A DNA stretch of 64,000 nucleotides from Adiantum capillus-veneris (lineage: Eukaryota; Streptophyta; Polypodiopsida; Polypodiales; Pteridaceae): NCBI GenBank assembly GCA_014529385.2, contig CM043946.1, forward strand, positions 33,870,558 through 33,934,557. Reading direction: 5' to 3'. Position numbers and translations under genes: made by a program. Numbering within the stretch: position 1 is the stretch's first letter; every line of letters starts with the position of its first letter. The notes below the pieces were generated by a model, which worked only from the letters and a program-made list of their open reading frames with translations, was not told the DNA's origin and made no database searches. Positions 10,726-22,467 of the stretch are shown piece after piece.

Positions 10726-11111
10726 TCTTGGTGCAATGAGCAATTCTAGCGTCATTAACCGTACTATGGGGACAGAGAGTTCCCGATCAATCGGGACCAC
10801 CCTTCTCATAGGCATTGGCAACCCGAGCCAAGCCCCCACTTTCCACCCCCATACTCACACTTTGTCTTGTGTGTCCTAATTACTAACACATTTGTTGTTC
10901 AACATATATATTCATTCATTAATTCCGATTCACAGTTTGTGTTAAGACAGCCCTTCAAACAATTTTTCAAAGCGGCACCAAAACAATCTTTCTAGTAAAA
11001 ATTCACTCAATAGCTCATTTCATTTAAACTTCGAATGTCCTGGAGGCACGAAATCCCCCAGCGAGTGTTAACTCCACCCGTTGTCACCTAGTTGCCCATA
11101 CAAATAGATTT

Positions 11112-11200
11112 GTCCACCGCACAAAAAGCACGACATGGACATCCCACCGCAAAGAACGCAAGTTGTGGGTATCCACCGCAAAGAACGCTAGACGTGGATC
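11112..11200. repeat. Three imperfect ~30-bp tandem units
   Basis: Three successive units start with TCCACCGCA or TCCCACCGCA, followed by AAGAACGC-like sequence and GTGG. The second and third are closest to each other. Confidence 0.7.
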
Positions 11201-12619
11201 AAAGCCCTAAGCTAGGTAATCCTAGCTACTGCAAGAACCTCGCAAGCTGCCCCTGTGATCAATAGGGGGATTAGGACTAAATCAACATTGGAATTGAAAA
11301 TGAATTGGCCGAGTTAATTTTCCCTAGCAAACAGTTTTTCCTATACCAGACAGTATATCCCGAAAACATTCTTTCCTACTTGAATTTAAATGCATCAATT
11401 AAAATGCCCTGGTCTCCGTTGGATCTTCCAACATGTTTTGGGGTAATGTTACTTTCCTACCTTACCGAATGCAATGTTATTGAACTGTACTTGAATTAAA
11501 ATTAGACCTACCTCAATCATCTCCTCTTGATTGCTTCGTAACATGGCCGGTGCTTGCTCGACGATAGGAGCCTTTCCCTTTCCGTTGGTGTTGCTTGTTC
11601 CGGCCTCATGGTCGTGAGATCCACCAAAATGGGTCCTCTTTGGGGCCATTATACTCACTACTAAAGATGATGAATTTGGGAAAAGAACTAGCGTCCAATA
11701 TTACCATAACAACCACAAACGGTCCGGATACAACGTGGTTAGCCTTATCAAGCAATTACTCTTATACGGAAGGAGTAGATTAACTTCGAGTATGGTTATT
11801 ACTCATCTATTTATTTTTGGGTAAAATTTGGGGAAATATTAGGCGATCCAAGTCATAATTACATCAATTTAGGATAGCATCTTCTCCTGAACTTATGGAA
11901 ATTGACTCTGAATTAAGGTTCTTAGCTTAGGCAATTGGAGAATTCAGTTCTTGTAGTTACTTGCTTAATTAAAATGGTTGAATTATGATTTTAGTGTACT
12001 AATTCCTTCTCAAAAATGAACGGAAAGATGCAGTTTTGTCTTATGCATATGCGGAAGAAATTCCGTTCTTTAGCGACAATTAATTTTTGAGAGGGGGAAT
12101 GAACTCTTCTAATTACACATTAATCTCTTGCAATATGAGTTTAATCCTTTAATTAAACTCTTTCCTAATGAAATGACAGATTGAGGTTGTTTAATTAGTT
12201 ACATTGCTAGAAATTGGGTCAATCTCCACCACTCAATCCTTGAATTGACTAACTGGTAAATTCCTTCTTACTAACCATGGATTAATTTGTGATTAGGAGG
12301 TTGAATTGATGCATAACTAGCTAATGGGATTAAGAAAGTGAAATAGACTAATCACATAGGTGATTTAGAGAGTTGCTACTAGGTAGAGTAGTTAGATTAT
12401 GCATAGTATTAGCAGAAAATAAGGGATTCATAGAGAGATTAAGATGTAAGCATGAATTTAACTCTAAGCATGAATTTAACTCGAGATTATCGTAATTTGA
12501 GTTTATTAAGACCTTAATTACTGATCCAAGAATCTTAATCCGACAAGAAATTGGCAGCACCTCCTTCCCTTAATCCTCTCCTAGAGATTGTGTATGCCAG
12601 CAGCACCTCGCCCAAGGTA

Positions 12620-12630
12620 TGTGTGTGAGG

Positions 12631-12681
<51 letters not shown>

Positions 12682-12686
12682 GAGTA

Positions 12687-12730
<44 letters not shown>
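12620..12730. repeat. (TG)n microsatellite, two tracts
   Basis: Two long TG tracts are split by a short ACTGAGTATC interruption near 12680. They generate His/Thr-repeat ORFs on the minus strand, which are artefacts. Confidence 0.95.
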
Positions 12731-12731
<1 letters not shown>

Positions 12732-13365
12732 AAACAGGTCCTTAAATAGTCTCCCAACCTCAAGAGGTCGAATTATGCTGCTAATTGTATCTGGATGAGC
12801 ACTTTGGTCATGCATGGCAACTTGAGTGCATAGCTTGCAAGTGTCCAATTTGCTTGCTTTAACTAAGTTTCACACTCTCTCTCTTGCTTGGAAACTCTCC
12901 CATAAGCTCCTAGATGAGTGGGGGCACCCTCTAACTGATAAAGCAAGCTCCCAGTGGCCTAGAGCCTGTGCACACACCAGTCCTAGAGTGACGGTGCCCC
13001 TGCTAGCCTTAGAAAAAAATTTATTTTTATTCTTAGACGGTTGTTACAGCTTGGATTTTAATTCTGAAACTTGCTGTGCTAAGACGGAGCTAAGGTGCAT
13101 CATCCCGAGTACCTACCATATTTAGCAGCTCCCGCTGCCAGAATTGCATTTTTTCAAATTCTGGATACGGGTGTAGTTTGACGAGCCAGTCGAAACTAGA
13201 TGGGTCGGGTGACCAAAAACTTACTATTTTAGGAAAATTTTCACAAAAATTGTTTTTATTCATTTTTGAAAGCTCTATAACATTCTAAACATCTTGGCAC
13301 CGACAGATTTAGAAAAATTGCCAAAAATAGTAACTTTTTATAGTATGAAAACTGGGTTCAATTAT

Positions 13366-16117
13366 TTACATGTGGGATTGGTTTTGGAGAAAGGTGGAGA
13401 CCTTACAAATATATTGAGATTGAGTGTTACAAGCTATCGAACTAGTTGGGCCTACAAAGTCTAAATCCCATTTTTCAAATGGTTGAGTCACTTTAGCATG
13501 ATGTAAGGGCATCTTATCCTTTCGTTGGGTGATCTTGTAATGTTGGCATTCATCACACCCTTTTGCAAAAAGTGATGCATCTTTGAATAAATAGCCTGAT
13601 TGCAACAACTTTCTAGCAATTAATTCCCCTAAGAAATGTCCTTCGGCTATACCCATGTGGGCTTCTTGTAGTATGTATAAATACTCATCCTCAGGAGCAT
13701 ATCGTCCTTCCCTATCTTGTAGAGAGTTCCTGCAATTAGAGAATAAGGTTCACATTCCTTTAATAGTTTTCAAACTATATCCTTACGAAGCTCTTTGGGT
13801 GGAAAACCATTAACCAAAAAGTTCAAAATCTTCTCACTCCATTTACGCATGGTCTCGACTAGGAATAGGGAAGTATCGAGCAATTCATCGTTTATTCTAG
13901 TTGGGGCTTCACCATTGGGTGTACGATACAAATGATCCGCCATGAGATGTCCTTTATTGGGTCTCACCACAATTGTAAAACAAACTCAAGAAGAATTAAT
14001 AACCATCGTGTAATTCTTCCCATGGAACAAGGTTTATTCACTAGAGACAACAATGCTTGATGATCCACATAGAAAACAAACTTTTTGGCAAGAAGGTAGT
14101 AGCAAAATTTCTTTACTTCATAAATCATAGATAAACCTTCTCGCTCTATAGTGGTGTAGTTCCTCTCAGCATCATTCAATTGACGACTTGCAAAGCTAAT
14201 GGGGTAGTCCAATTTATGTTATACTGGTTGAACTAGAACGCATCCAATAGCAAAGGCTGATGCATCAATATGCACATGGAAAATTACATTTCAATTGGGC
14301 ACTCATAGGATGGGAGCACTTGTCAGGGCCTTTTTTAATAACTCATACGCATGGCCACACTCCGCGATCCAGTGGAACTCAATAAGAAGCTTGTACAATG
14401 GGTCATCTATCTCAGCAAAGTTTAAAATACATTAGGAAGAGAATAGGGCCTAGGAGGGACTCTTTATTTGGAAGTTTAAGGGAGTCAAATCTCTAGTATT
14501 AAGAAAGCAATCAAAGGACAACTTTTGAATTCAAATAGGAAAAACAGCTAGTTTATTTGAATTTAAATCTTCCTCCCAAAATGAAATTTAGATTCTAGAG
14601 GGCAAAATCATATCAAGTAGCATATCTACGGAAAGAGCTTAGGATGTAGATTACAGATCTATAATCTCCGCTCAAGTAAGAGATCATATGTAGAAGTTAT
14701 GGAAGACTGAAAACCATAAAGTTGTCCATCTCCATTTTTGGGAGGCAAATGTATCCTTTGACCACTCTTACACCTCTCTTACACACCCACCATTCTTGCA
14801 CACATGGCATGCATCTATTTGTCAAAATTTTAATCACCTCCATAATCTCATGGAAAATAAAGAGGCCCTCCTAGACCCCATCCTCTTCCTAATGAACCGT
14901 CGGTAATAATCAACATGGCCGATGAACCTTTGAACTCCTTTATAGTTTGTAGCTGGTGGCAAATTAGCAATGGATTTAATTTTTCTCTCATCTGTGAAAA
15001 TCTCATTTTTAAACAGTATATGTCCCAAAATGACTCCATGTTTAACCCAAAATTGGCATTTGAAAGGGGTGATACAATCTGCACTTTTCAAACACTTTTC
15101 GTAAACATAATAGATGTTCTTTCCAAGAGGAATAAACACAAAGGTCATCTAATAAATCCTCACAAACTCCCTCAAATATTCTCTAAAATTACTGTTTATT
15201 AATCTTTGGAAGGTAGCAGGGCATTGGTTAAGCCAAAAACCATAACACAAAATGCGAACACTCCAAACTCGGTTATAAAAAGTGGTTTTAGCTTGGTCCT
15301 CTAGCACGATTTCGATTTGATTGTAGCCAGTGTACCCATCTAAAAAGCTATAAGCTTACTTCCATGCAACTCTTTCAAGCACTTGCTCCAAATATGGCAA
15401 GGGGTAATGGTCTCTCCTAGTGGCGGCATTGACCTTCTTGAGATCCACGCACAATCTAAGTTTCCCATTCTTTTTTGGCACAATAACTATTGAAGACACC
15501 CATGCTGAGTGCTCAATAGGGTATATGAATCCACTTTTGACAAGCTTTTCAATCTCTTCTTGAACAATCTTTGCATACTTAGGATTCATTGGGTAGGGTC
15601 GTTGCTGGACTTGTTTAGCCATGCTATTCATGGGAATTGTGTGTTGCACCACGGAAGGTGGAACACCTTTCATATCATGATATGTCCAACAAGTAAATAT
15701 ATTCTTGAATTCCTTGAGAATCTCGGTAAGTACATATTCCTCAGTCTCTGTCAAATCTTGGGCAATGAAAATAGGTTTGGACTCCTCACCTAGGCCTACT
15801 AGCTCTATTTCCTTAACTGACCATCATAGACTCCATTACTTCCATTGATAGGTATTCTCTGGGCCTTTGTATACACAATCTTACACTCCTTCGTGGTGTA
15901 GGATTTGAAATGATCAGGTGCAGGATGTAAGTCTGTGGGGTCTTGTTGTTCTGTGGATTGTGATTTCTCATCTGCTTCCTTTCGTTGTTGAGCTAGCTCT
16001 TGATTTTGTCGTCTCCTTATAGTATGGCTCAACCTTGGCTTCTCAATAGGTTCTAGCTGTGTGATGTCCATGGTTTGTGGACTACACTGCATGACTCTTT
16101 GAAGGTATTCACCCCAA
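13366..16117 (-). pseudogene. Relic of a family A-like Ty3/gypsy pol, carrying a MITE
   Basis: A decayed copy of the family A pol in the order gag C-terminus, RT, RNase H, integrase. At 15805-16092 it keeps the gag-pol linker in one continuous frame (QLEPIEKPRLSHTIRRR). RT lies at 14894-15790, with WVSSIVIVPKKNGKLRLCV and frameshifts before the catalytic loop. RNase H (DHQALLSLVNKPC) lies near 14040-14210, and the integrase zinc region and core start (CDEC, LDFVGPTSS) at 13440-13656. The integrase then breaks off and resumes at 10640-10725. Many stops and frameshifts, plus a 463-bp insertion, show it is long dead. It is useful as an outgroup: it shows that gag-protease and RT were once in one frame in this family. 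Confidence 0.85.
14431..14893. mobile_element. MITE-like element, 463 bp with ~39-bp terminal inverted repeats
   Basis: The left end starts ATTAGGAAGAG and the right end is its inverted counterpart (CTCTTCCTAAT). They match at about 35 of 39 positions as far as CTCTTTATTT. It interrupts an RT region whose uninterrupted form is visible at 2640-2700 in family A, so the insertion is certain. There is no ORF inside, as expected for a non-autonomous DNA transposon. The target duplication is not clear (flanks ...AAAATAC and GAACCG...), so the superfamily is undecided. Confidence 0.8.
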
Positions 16118-17270
16118 GAAATCTATCGCCGTATCTCCAATTGACGAGCCATAAAGACAAGATGGTAGAGCACTTCAAGCACTAAAGTTCTAGATCATAA
16201 ACTCTCATTTGTGCTCACTTCAAGCATACTCTTTTTTAGCATCATTATGCATCTATTGGCCCTTCTAAGCCGCATCTGGCATACATTACTCATAAAAATA
16301 GCTTGTTAGCAACCCTTGAACATTGATCATTAATCAGGTAAGATTTAATTAAGCTCTATGTGCATCTTCTTGGTATCTTTATTAGCATGGGAGCGGAGCT
16401 GCAGAACATTCATCCCCTCTGAACCTGCACATCCTCCAGTCTGTGCCAAGTTCACTTCAATGTGCATCTGCTATAGGTACCTAAAGGTCTTTGCCATCAT
16501 CAGACTCACGTAATTGGCAAACATATGAAAAAGAAAATAAGGCTTATACCCTATCATCAACGTTCTAGCTTAATCATTAAGTAGGTGATCAAAAATCTTT
16601 GAACCGTATCTGTCGTATATTCAAAGCACTCAATTATGGAAAACCTGTTTAGTGAACCCTGCGAGACTCAAGTGCTCCAATTGATGATGCACACGGCTTC
16701 ACCATTAAGCTCGCTTTAGGGAACCGTGTTGAGCTCAATTATGCCTTACTCTGTCTCCACACGGAATGGTTGTCAAGTCCTTTACTTTTTCTGGTAGAAG
16801 AACCAACTCAAAACATGTGAAGATACTTCATCAATTGTCCAAAGAAGTCAATTGGAAGCTAGCAATGTAAGCTTATTGATTGCATAACCAAAACTCTTCC
16901 GACTTAGCATAAATCTAGAAAAAAAACACCTTGTACCATGCAACCTGCTACAAGAAACGATTGATATCCTTTGAATTTGCAACTTGCACTTCAATAGCCC
17001 CCAAGATCAAATGGGATAATAAGGAATTTCCCACACACTAGAGAACCATAATATCCACATGAGCATACATTTCCTGTATCAATCAACATCAAGCATTTCT
17101 GGTGAAAATATGCTATCCCTGGTTCAAATAGCACGCAATTACTATGCATACCTAACAATACCTATCCATATTGAATTTCTTATGAATATCCTTAGAATCT
17201 CCTGGATCAAACACCATCAAGATCAGATAGCATTGATGGGCTCCGCAACATACTAGAGCTTCTCTTGAAG
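16118..17270. other. Non-coding or decayed interior of an unrecognised element
   Basis: It begins where homology to family A pol stops (about 16117). No domain, RNA or repeat was recognised. The short plus-strand ORF at 17059-17256 has no supporting features. Confidence 0.4.
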
Positions 17271-17849
17271 CTAATGCAGCACCCACATCCCGTAAACTTT
17301 TGGCAACTTAAGCTCGTTACCAGCAAGCATTAAAGAATTCTGACTCCCTTTTACTGGCAGCCAGGACATCACTGACATAAGCATCAATAAGAATAACATC
17401 CAAATCCATCCACACTTGGCACATTGTCCAAGGAAATGAAAACACCTATGTAATTTTTGCAATATCAATGATGATTTAGCATCATCACCCTCTCTAGCTT
17501 CATAGCCATCACGAAAAACCTTGGGAGTCTCTAGACCTGTATCATCATAGAAATTTTTACATGTTGGGATTTCAGCTTGATCATGAAAAACAACTTTATT
17601 ATGTAGATCTTCACCCATAGCATCCTTGGGAAAATCACCCTTGGAAATCTCAACATTCATCAAAATTGTAGGAGTTATCTCCTCATGCAGCCCATGTACA
17701 AGCATAGATGTAGAATCCATGTCAATAATCTGTTCACAATCAGCATGATCTAGGCAATCTTCATACTCATCTATATCATCCTCTGTTTCCTCATCTGCAT
17801 CCATGTTACTTAGTAATACATCATAGCATTGCAAAGGTTCATCTGGCAC
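17271..17849 (-). pseudogene. Unrecognised acidic ORF, possibly part of a decayed element protein
   Basis: A 192-aa ORF whose N-terminal half is strongly acidic (EETEDDIDEYEDCLDHADCEQ) and whose C-terminal part is hydrophobic (WIWMLFLLMLMSVMSWL), which could be one membrane segment or a frameshift artefact. I do not recognise it. It lies on the same strand and downstream of the ORFs at 18138-18374 and 18477-18872. All three may be pieces of one decayed protein that began near 18872 behind a possible PBS and LTR. No enzyme motif is visible, so no function is proposed. Confidence 0.35.
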
Positions 17850-18137
17850 TCCCTCTGAAGAGGTACACGCATCAAAAAGCTCTTATATACTATCATGATC
17901 ATCAGATATAGCCAAGAAATCATCAATTGTGGCATCTTCTTCCATTATAACAGCATTTGCAAAACATTTTGTTAGTGGCAATCATGAGTTCATTAGCATT
18001 CTTAGGCTCATCATGTGCTGGGTCCACAATCTCAGTCCTTCTTCAGCTACTATGTATATAATAGATTCATTTATGCAATCATCTGCAACAAACATGTTGT
18101 CTTGCTCGGCTATAATGTTGATAGTTTCATTAGTATC

Positions 18138-18374
18138 CTATAGAGGCTCATCTGCTTGATGAAATCCTTCATAATAACCCATGTCAAGGTGAGCAGATTG
18201 TGAACCACTTGCTAGACAATCTACGTCTTCACTGGCACCATTATTGGAGGTAGTGTCCATGCAAGCAATCTTTGAAAAAAATTCATATAATTTTGTTTCA
18301 TCATTAAATTCATCATTTACCTTTTCTACGTTGCTCAAAATCTGATCCTCTAAAATTTTATCTGCTACTTCCAA
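18138..18374 (-). pseudogene. Unrecognised acidic fragment
   Basis: A 78-aa ORF rich in Asp, Glu and Ser, starting MEVADKILEDQ. Its composition resembles the ORF just downstream, and it probably comes from the same decayed protein. It ends with ADEPL, and the next ORF begins MPDEPL, which may indicate an internal duplication. No domain is recognised. Confidence 0.3.
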
Positions 18375-18476
18375 TTCTACATTTGGTTTTGCTTTGCTTC
18401 TTTATAAAATATGTTTCCAAAATTGATCGTAATTCAAAAAATGCATCTAATCCTCTTTACCTTTAGTGAACACAAC

Positions 18477-18872
18477 CTAGCTTCGTTCAGTAATCTCCTT
18501 TATTTCCAGATCTAGAATCCTTGAGCTTTTGCGAATAAATTCTTCTGCAAAATACTCCCACCACGTGGAATCTGCTTCTGCCAGTTCTTGAACCTGCTTT
18601 TTAAAATATGAGTTTACAACCTCTTCAAAAGCTGCAATCATCCAATTTTCTAGAACATTTTGGCTCTTCATCTCGGCTTCATAACATGCAATAAAACCTT
18701 CTGGATCATATCCTTGAAAAACACGATACTGCTTCCATACAGCATCAAGTGCTAGCTCTACAGCATTATCAATCAGCTTTTTTATTTGCATGGCTTTTGC
18801 TTCATGCAGACATCCTTGAACTAATTCCAACATTTTTGGTAAATCTACAACTGCTAGATTTATCAAATCCAT
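18477..18872 (-). pseudogene. Unrecognised helical ORF following a possible PBS
   Basis: A 131-aa ORF starting MDLINLAVVDLPKMLELVQG, predicted mainly helical by composition, with aromatic and acidic patches (STWWEYFAEEF). The ATG lies about 70 bp inside a possible LTR and PBS at 18945-18966, the place expected for the first ORF of an LTR element on the minus strand. It has no zinc knuckle and no recognised gag motif. It could be the N-terminus of an unusual gag or an accessory ORF. Confidence 0.4.
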
Positions 18873-18944
18873 TGGAATTGAAATATTGAATAAACTACTT
18901 CAATTGTTCTGGCATCTCTATCTTTACTTTCCACCCTGGCTCGT

Positions 18945-18962
18945 TTCAGGTCGGGTTCACCA
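18945..18962 (-). promoter_or_regulatory. Possible primer-binding site
   Basis: The minus strand reads TGGTGAACCCGACCTGAA, three bases after a TGACA end of a possible LTR. It starts with TGG as expected for a PBS. I could not assign the tRNA, so this is tentative. Confidence 0.4.
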
Positions 18963-19739
18963 AGTTGTCACGGATATGGGTTTGAAACATGATCCGGGTA
19001 GGCGCAGGGCCTCTGGTTGTGAGAGGTGTGAAAGAGAGAGAACGAGAACAACAAATGCAAATGGCTCTGGCAATCACCATAAACTTCAATTAATCGAGTC
19101 AAACTTTGAGTACAACTTAATCGGTAGCCAAGGTGGGCTTTTAGCAGCACCAACACTGGGTTAATTGATAAATAGGAGCTTAAGTTACCTGTGCAGATTA
19201 ATCGGTCCGTTAACAACATAGGGGCTTAATCAGATGATTAATCAATCTTCAGACTGATGACGATGAAGGAAAATTTTTCCTATCGCTTTACCTGCTTCAA
19301 TTTCCCCTTGGATTCTGCAAACTTTAATTCTGCTCACTACCTCAATCTTCATGCTTCAATTATTGTCAAATGTTCTGCAGCTTCCTGCTTTGTGTGCTTT
19401 GCACTGCCTTAATTGCCACTCAACAGGCATGACTTCTCCTTTAATCAACTTGTTTTGATTGCCTTCAATCTTTGTATGCCCTTAATCGCCTTACTTGCTC
19501 AATTGATGCTCTTAGTCACTTTGCCTCCTCTCTATAAGAGAGATATAGAGAGAGAAAAATAGAGAGTCGAGTGAGAGAGAGCTTCAATTTCTTTTGTCTA
19601 TCCCGCGCTTGTCTTTTCTCTAGTACCCTTCTCTCATGCAACACAACATCCTCAATCGAGGCTCAACCCTTGCTTCTGACCCGAGAGAAAGAGATCTCGT
19701 TCTTGCTTAGTTCCGAGAGCGAGAGATAGATAGTTGCTT

Positions 19740-19740
<1 letters not shown>

Positions 19741-19792
<52 letters not shown>
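19741..19792. repeat. (GA)n microsatellite
   Basis: About 25 uninterrupted GA repeats on the plus strand. Ser/Leu and Arg/Glu repeat ORFs over it are artefacts. Confidence 0.95.
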
Positions 19793-19794
<2 letters not shown>

Positions 19795-19869
19795 TCTTCT
19801 TCCTTGCTCCGAGCAAGAGAGAGAGTGGCTTCCCCTCCTCTTCGACCCCTTTCTCCCCTCTTCTCGGAC

Positions 19870-20070
19870 TCCTTGCTTATGTCCTAGAGCAAGAGAGAAA
19901 GATAGCCTTCTTCCTTGCTTATGTCCGAGAGCAAGAGAGAAATATAGCCTTCTTCCTTGCTTATGTCCGAGAGTGAGAGAGGAATAGCCTTCTTTCCTCC
20001 TCTTATGTCCGAGAGAAAGAGAGAGAGATAGCCTTCTTTCCTCCTCTTGCTTATGCACGAGAGAGAGAGA
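19870..20070. repeat. Minisatellite, ~42-50-bp units
   Basis: Four to five units share CTTGCTTATGTCCGAGAG followed by a GAGA-rich stretch and ATAGCCTTCTT. Unit length varies because of the GA part. Confidence 0.8.
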
Positions 20071-20330
20071 GAGTGCCTTCCTCCTTGCTTCGAGAGCTTC
20101 CCCTTTCTTTCTTGGTCATACAAGACCTCCTTTTTCATGCAACCTATGCCTTACGTGCCCCCTACATTCCCCTATTATTAGCCCTCCTTTGCCTCTATTT
20201 GAGGATTAACCAAACGGGCACCACCTGGCAGGACACGTAGCCCGACACCACATTTGTACTCTATTATTTTTCCGAGCTACTGTAGTAATACTCTGTGTAA
20301 ACCTAATTCTAGAGTAGCAGGTTGTTGCTT

Positions 20331-21200
20331 GGTCCTTGACCCATCTTCCCACCATTATTCCTACTGAATATCAATTTCCTAGCTTGGGGAAGTGAGTAAG
20401 AACCTTTTCGTGTGGTTGTTGCCGCATTTGGGTTCTCCAACACCCCTTTTGGCGATTTGTCGCTCTTAAAGCGTCTTTTTGATTGGCGATGATAGATAGC
20501 CACTTTTTTTGCACTTTTGTCCTTAAGCACAGATGGTTGGTGGTATGCCGATGCTGCTCGTGAAGTTTCGGGGCAATCAGTCGCTTCGTTTGTCCGTATG
20601 AACCAAATGACACTTTGCAAGCTCGAAGCAGTTTCTTGTATTAAGGCTATTTTTTTGTGATCGGAATTTGGAGAAACTTCATAGGCCCTCAAGCTATGCT
20701 AAAAGGTATCTCCTTGTGAAATTTCACGCCGTTCTAACAACTTTTTTCTGGATCGGGTTATAGGAGGCCTGAGAAATTAGGGTTTTTCCAGCTGACCTAA
20801 TCTGGCATTTGGGGTCATAGACATGTTCTTCTACTCTAGGGTTAACTTCCTAACAAGTCTTGTAGCTACCAGGTTAGTGGTTGTCGAGTTATGGCTACTT
20901 TTCTCTCTCTTCCCGCATTGCCCTACTGCTGTTTCTGAGAATTTTTCGTGACAAAGTAAACAATGAACACCAAGAGTACATGGTAGTGACTCACCTCTCA
21001 TATCTGGCGCTGTCTAGTATCCCGTGCGCGTTGTACAAAGCCGTCGAAGGTCGGAGTGCTCTAGGTGGCTGGAGGTCTCTATCAACTATGAATAGTAGAA
21101 ATGAGCTTTAAATGGAGTGAAAATTTCTTATATTGGGGGTCCCCGGACCACTCTTGATGAAATTTTATTGTGTACAAATGTTAAGAAGTATGCAAGCTTA
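20331..21200. repeat. Diverged direct copy of the sequence at 24400-25210
   Basis: Shared phrases in the same order include GTCGCTCT, AATTAGGGTTTTTC, GTGAAAATTTCTTATA and GTCCCCG near 21150, matching 24400-25210. The latter is part of an inverted copy of the element E leader, so this looks like an older, palindrome-less relative of that leader. Confidence 0.55.
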
Positions 21201-21461
21201 GGATCAAGTTTGCAGAGACGACGTCTTCCAAACACCAAGGAGAGCTTTTCACTCAACTATGAAAGATTGATAGGACCAATGTGCAGACATGCTTGTGATA
21301 GCTTAGGCTCTCAAGCACCAAATGGATTAGTCATCCATTCTAGAACGATATCGGAGGGTAAAATAGGGATCCTCTATCCACCACTAAGAAAAGGACTAAT
21401 GACTAGGCTTTATCTTCTCTACCTCATATCAAGGACGACTATGATTTCAAGAGAGAGGTAA
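21117..21461 (+). pseudogene. Unrecognised ORF upstream of a family C LTR
   Basis: A 114-aa frame that ends at the PPT before a family C LTR. Its first third lies in leader-like repeat, so only the part after about 21200 could be genuine interior of a family C element. No domain is recognised, and it may be chance. Confidence 0.25.
21447..21461 (+). promoter_or_regulatory. Polypurine tract before family C LTR
   Basis: CAAGAGAGAGGTAA lies immediately upstream of TGTCATAA, the LTR start. This is the expected place for plus-strand priming. Confidence 0.6.
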
Positions 21462-21540
21462 TGTCATAATAACTAATATCTAATTCTCCTAAATGATTTT
21501 CTCATGTTAAACTGATCATTTAATATGGGTAATTATCAAG

Positions 21541-21704
21541 GGAGAAAAAGCTAGAATATTGGTTAGGCTAGCAAACCGGTCACAGTAGGGATCCAAAGGA
21601 GGGAAAATAGGGATCCAAATGGGGAGAAAAAGCTAGAATATTGGTTAGGCTAGAAAACCGGTCACAGTAGGGATCCAAAGGAGGGAAAATAGGGATCCAA
21701 ATGG
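21541..21704. repeat. 82-bp tandem duplication inside the LTR
   Basis: The unit GGAGAAAAAGCTAGAATATT...ATCCAAATGG occurs twice head to tail with about one mismatch. Confidence 0.95.
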
Positions 21705-22411
21705 GGGGCCATCTGCAAGAGAGCAATGTGCATCAATGGGCTTCAAAGACCCTAAGGTTCAGCCCATTAAGACTTCCAAAATTCTAAGGCTCCAAAATTC
21801 AAAGGTAATGTCCAATGGTCAAACCTTAGGAAGAATTGGATGCTTGTGGGAAGACCCAAAAGTTTTCCCACATCCCTATCCTGGAGGGGGAGGTCCCTTT
21901 TTGTAGGGGATGAGAGAGACACTCACACACACTCACCCAAGCTCCCTTTACACAAAGGGCATAGAGGACACATGTCACGTTCCTTGCCGAGTTGCCCCAA
22001 GGTGCATTCAAATCGTATTGGATGGCCATAGAGGTGGACCAATGAGAATTAGGCTAGAGTAAATTTAGTTTAATTCATTTAAAAACACTTGATAAAAGAA
22101 CCAATTGAAATTAAGCTCTCTAGAAGACTATTGGATAGTCTCCCAAGAGGTCCAATGAGCATTCAACAGCCCAATGGCTTGCCTGATTCTATTGGCTAGA
22201 AGACTAAGAGGTCTAATGGGAGTTTAATTACATTATTTAAATACCTAAGCTCTCACAAAAGGGGAAAGGGGGACACATGTCACAAGGCTATCACTTATGA
22301 TTCTTAACTGTCATTGGCTAAGCTTTGCAGGGGCCAATAGGATGCCAACATGTGCAAATAGCAAGAGGGGTCAACCAAGAGAGAGAGGGAGCTGATTTTT
22401 GCAAGGAATTA

Positions 22412-22412
<1 letters not shown>

Positions 22413-22450
<38 letters not shown>

Positions 22451-22467
22451 CACACTCACACTCACAC
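22413..22467. repeat. (AC)n microsatellite grading into (ACTC)n
   Basis: An AC run at 22413-22441 is followed by several CACTCA units inside the family C LTR. Confidence 0.95.

Larger units (their letters stand above)
10726..13365. other. Unidentified 2.6-kb block between two halves of an integrase relic
   Basis: It separates two pieces of the same integrase relic, so it probably arrived as an insertion, but I could not find matching ends. A minus-strand ORF at 11449-11658 contains an early MAPKRTHFGG-type start reminiscent of a gag N-terminus, too short to call. The block also holds three units of about 30 bp at 11112-11200 and two long (TG)n tracts. No LTR, PBS or transposase was recognised. 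Confidence 0.4.
18966..20330 (-). repeat. Possible LTR with purine-rich minisatellite, outer end unresolved
   Basis: The inner end is marked by TGTCACGG on the plus strand next to a PBS-like sequence. The interior holds a long (GA)n tract and repeated units at 19870-20070. I could not fix the other end and place it only roughly. No second copy is in the window, so LTR identity is inferred from position alone. Confidence 0.35.

Noticed and set aside
12570-12848. His/Thr repeat ORFs
   Set aside because: Translation of (TG)n; the reading depends on repeat length only.
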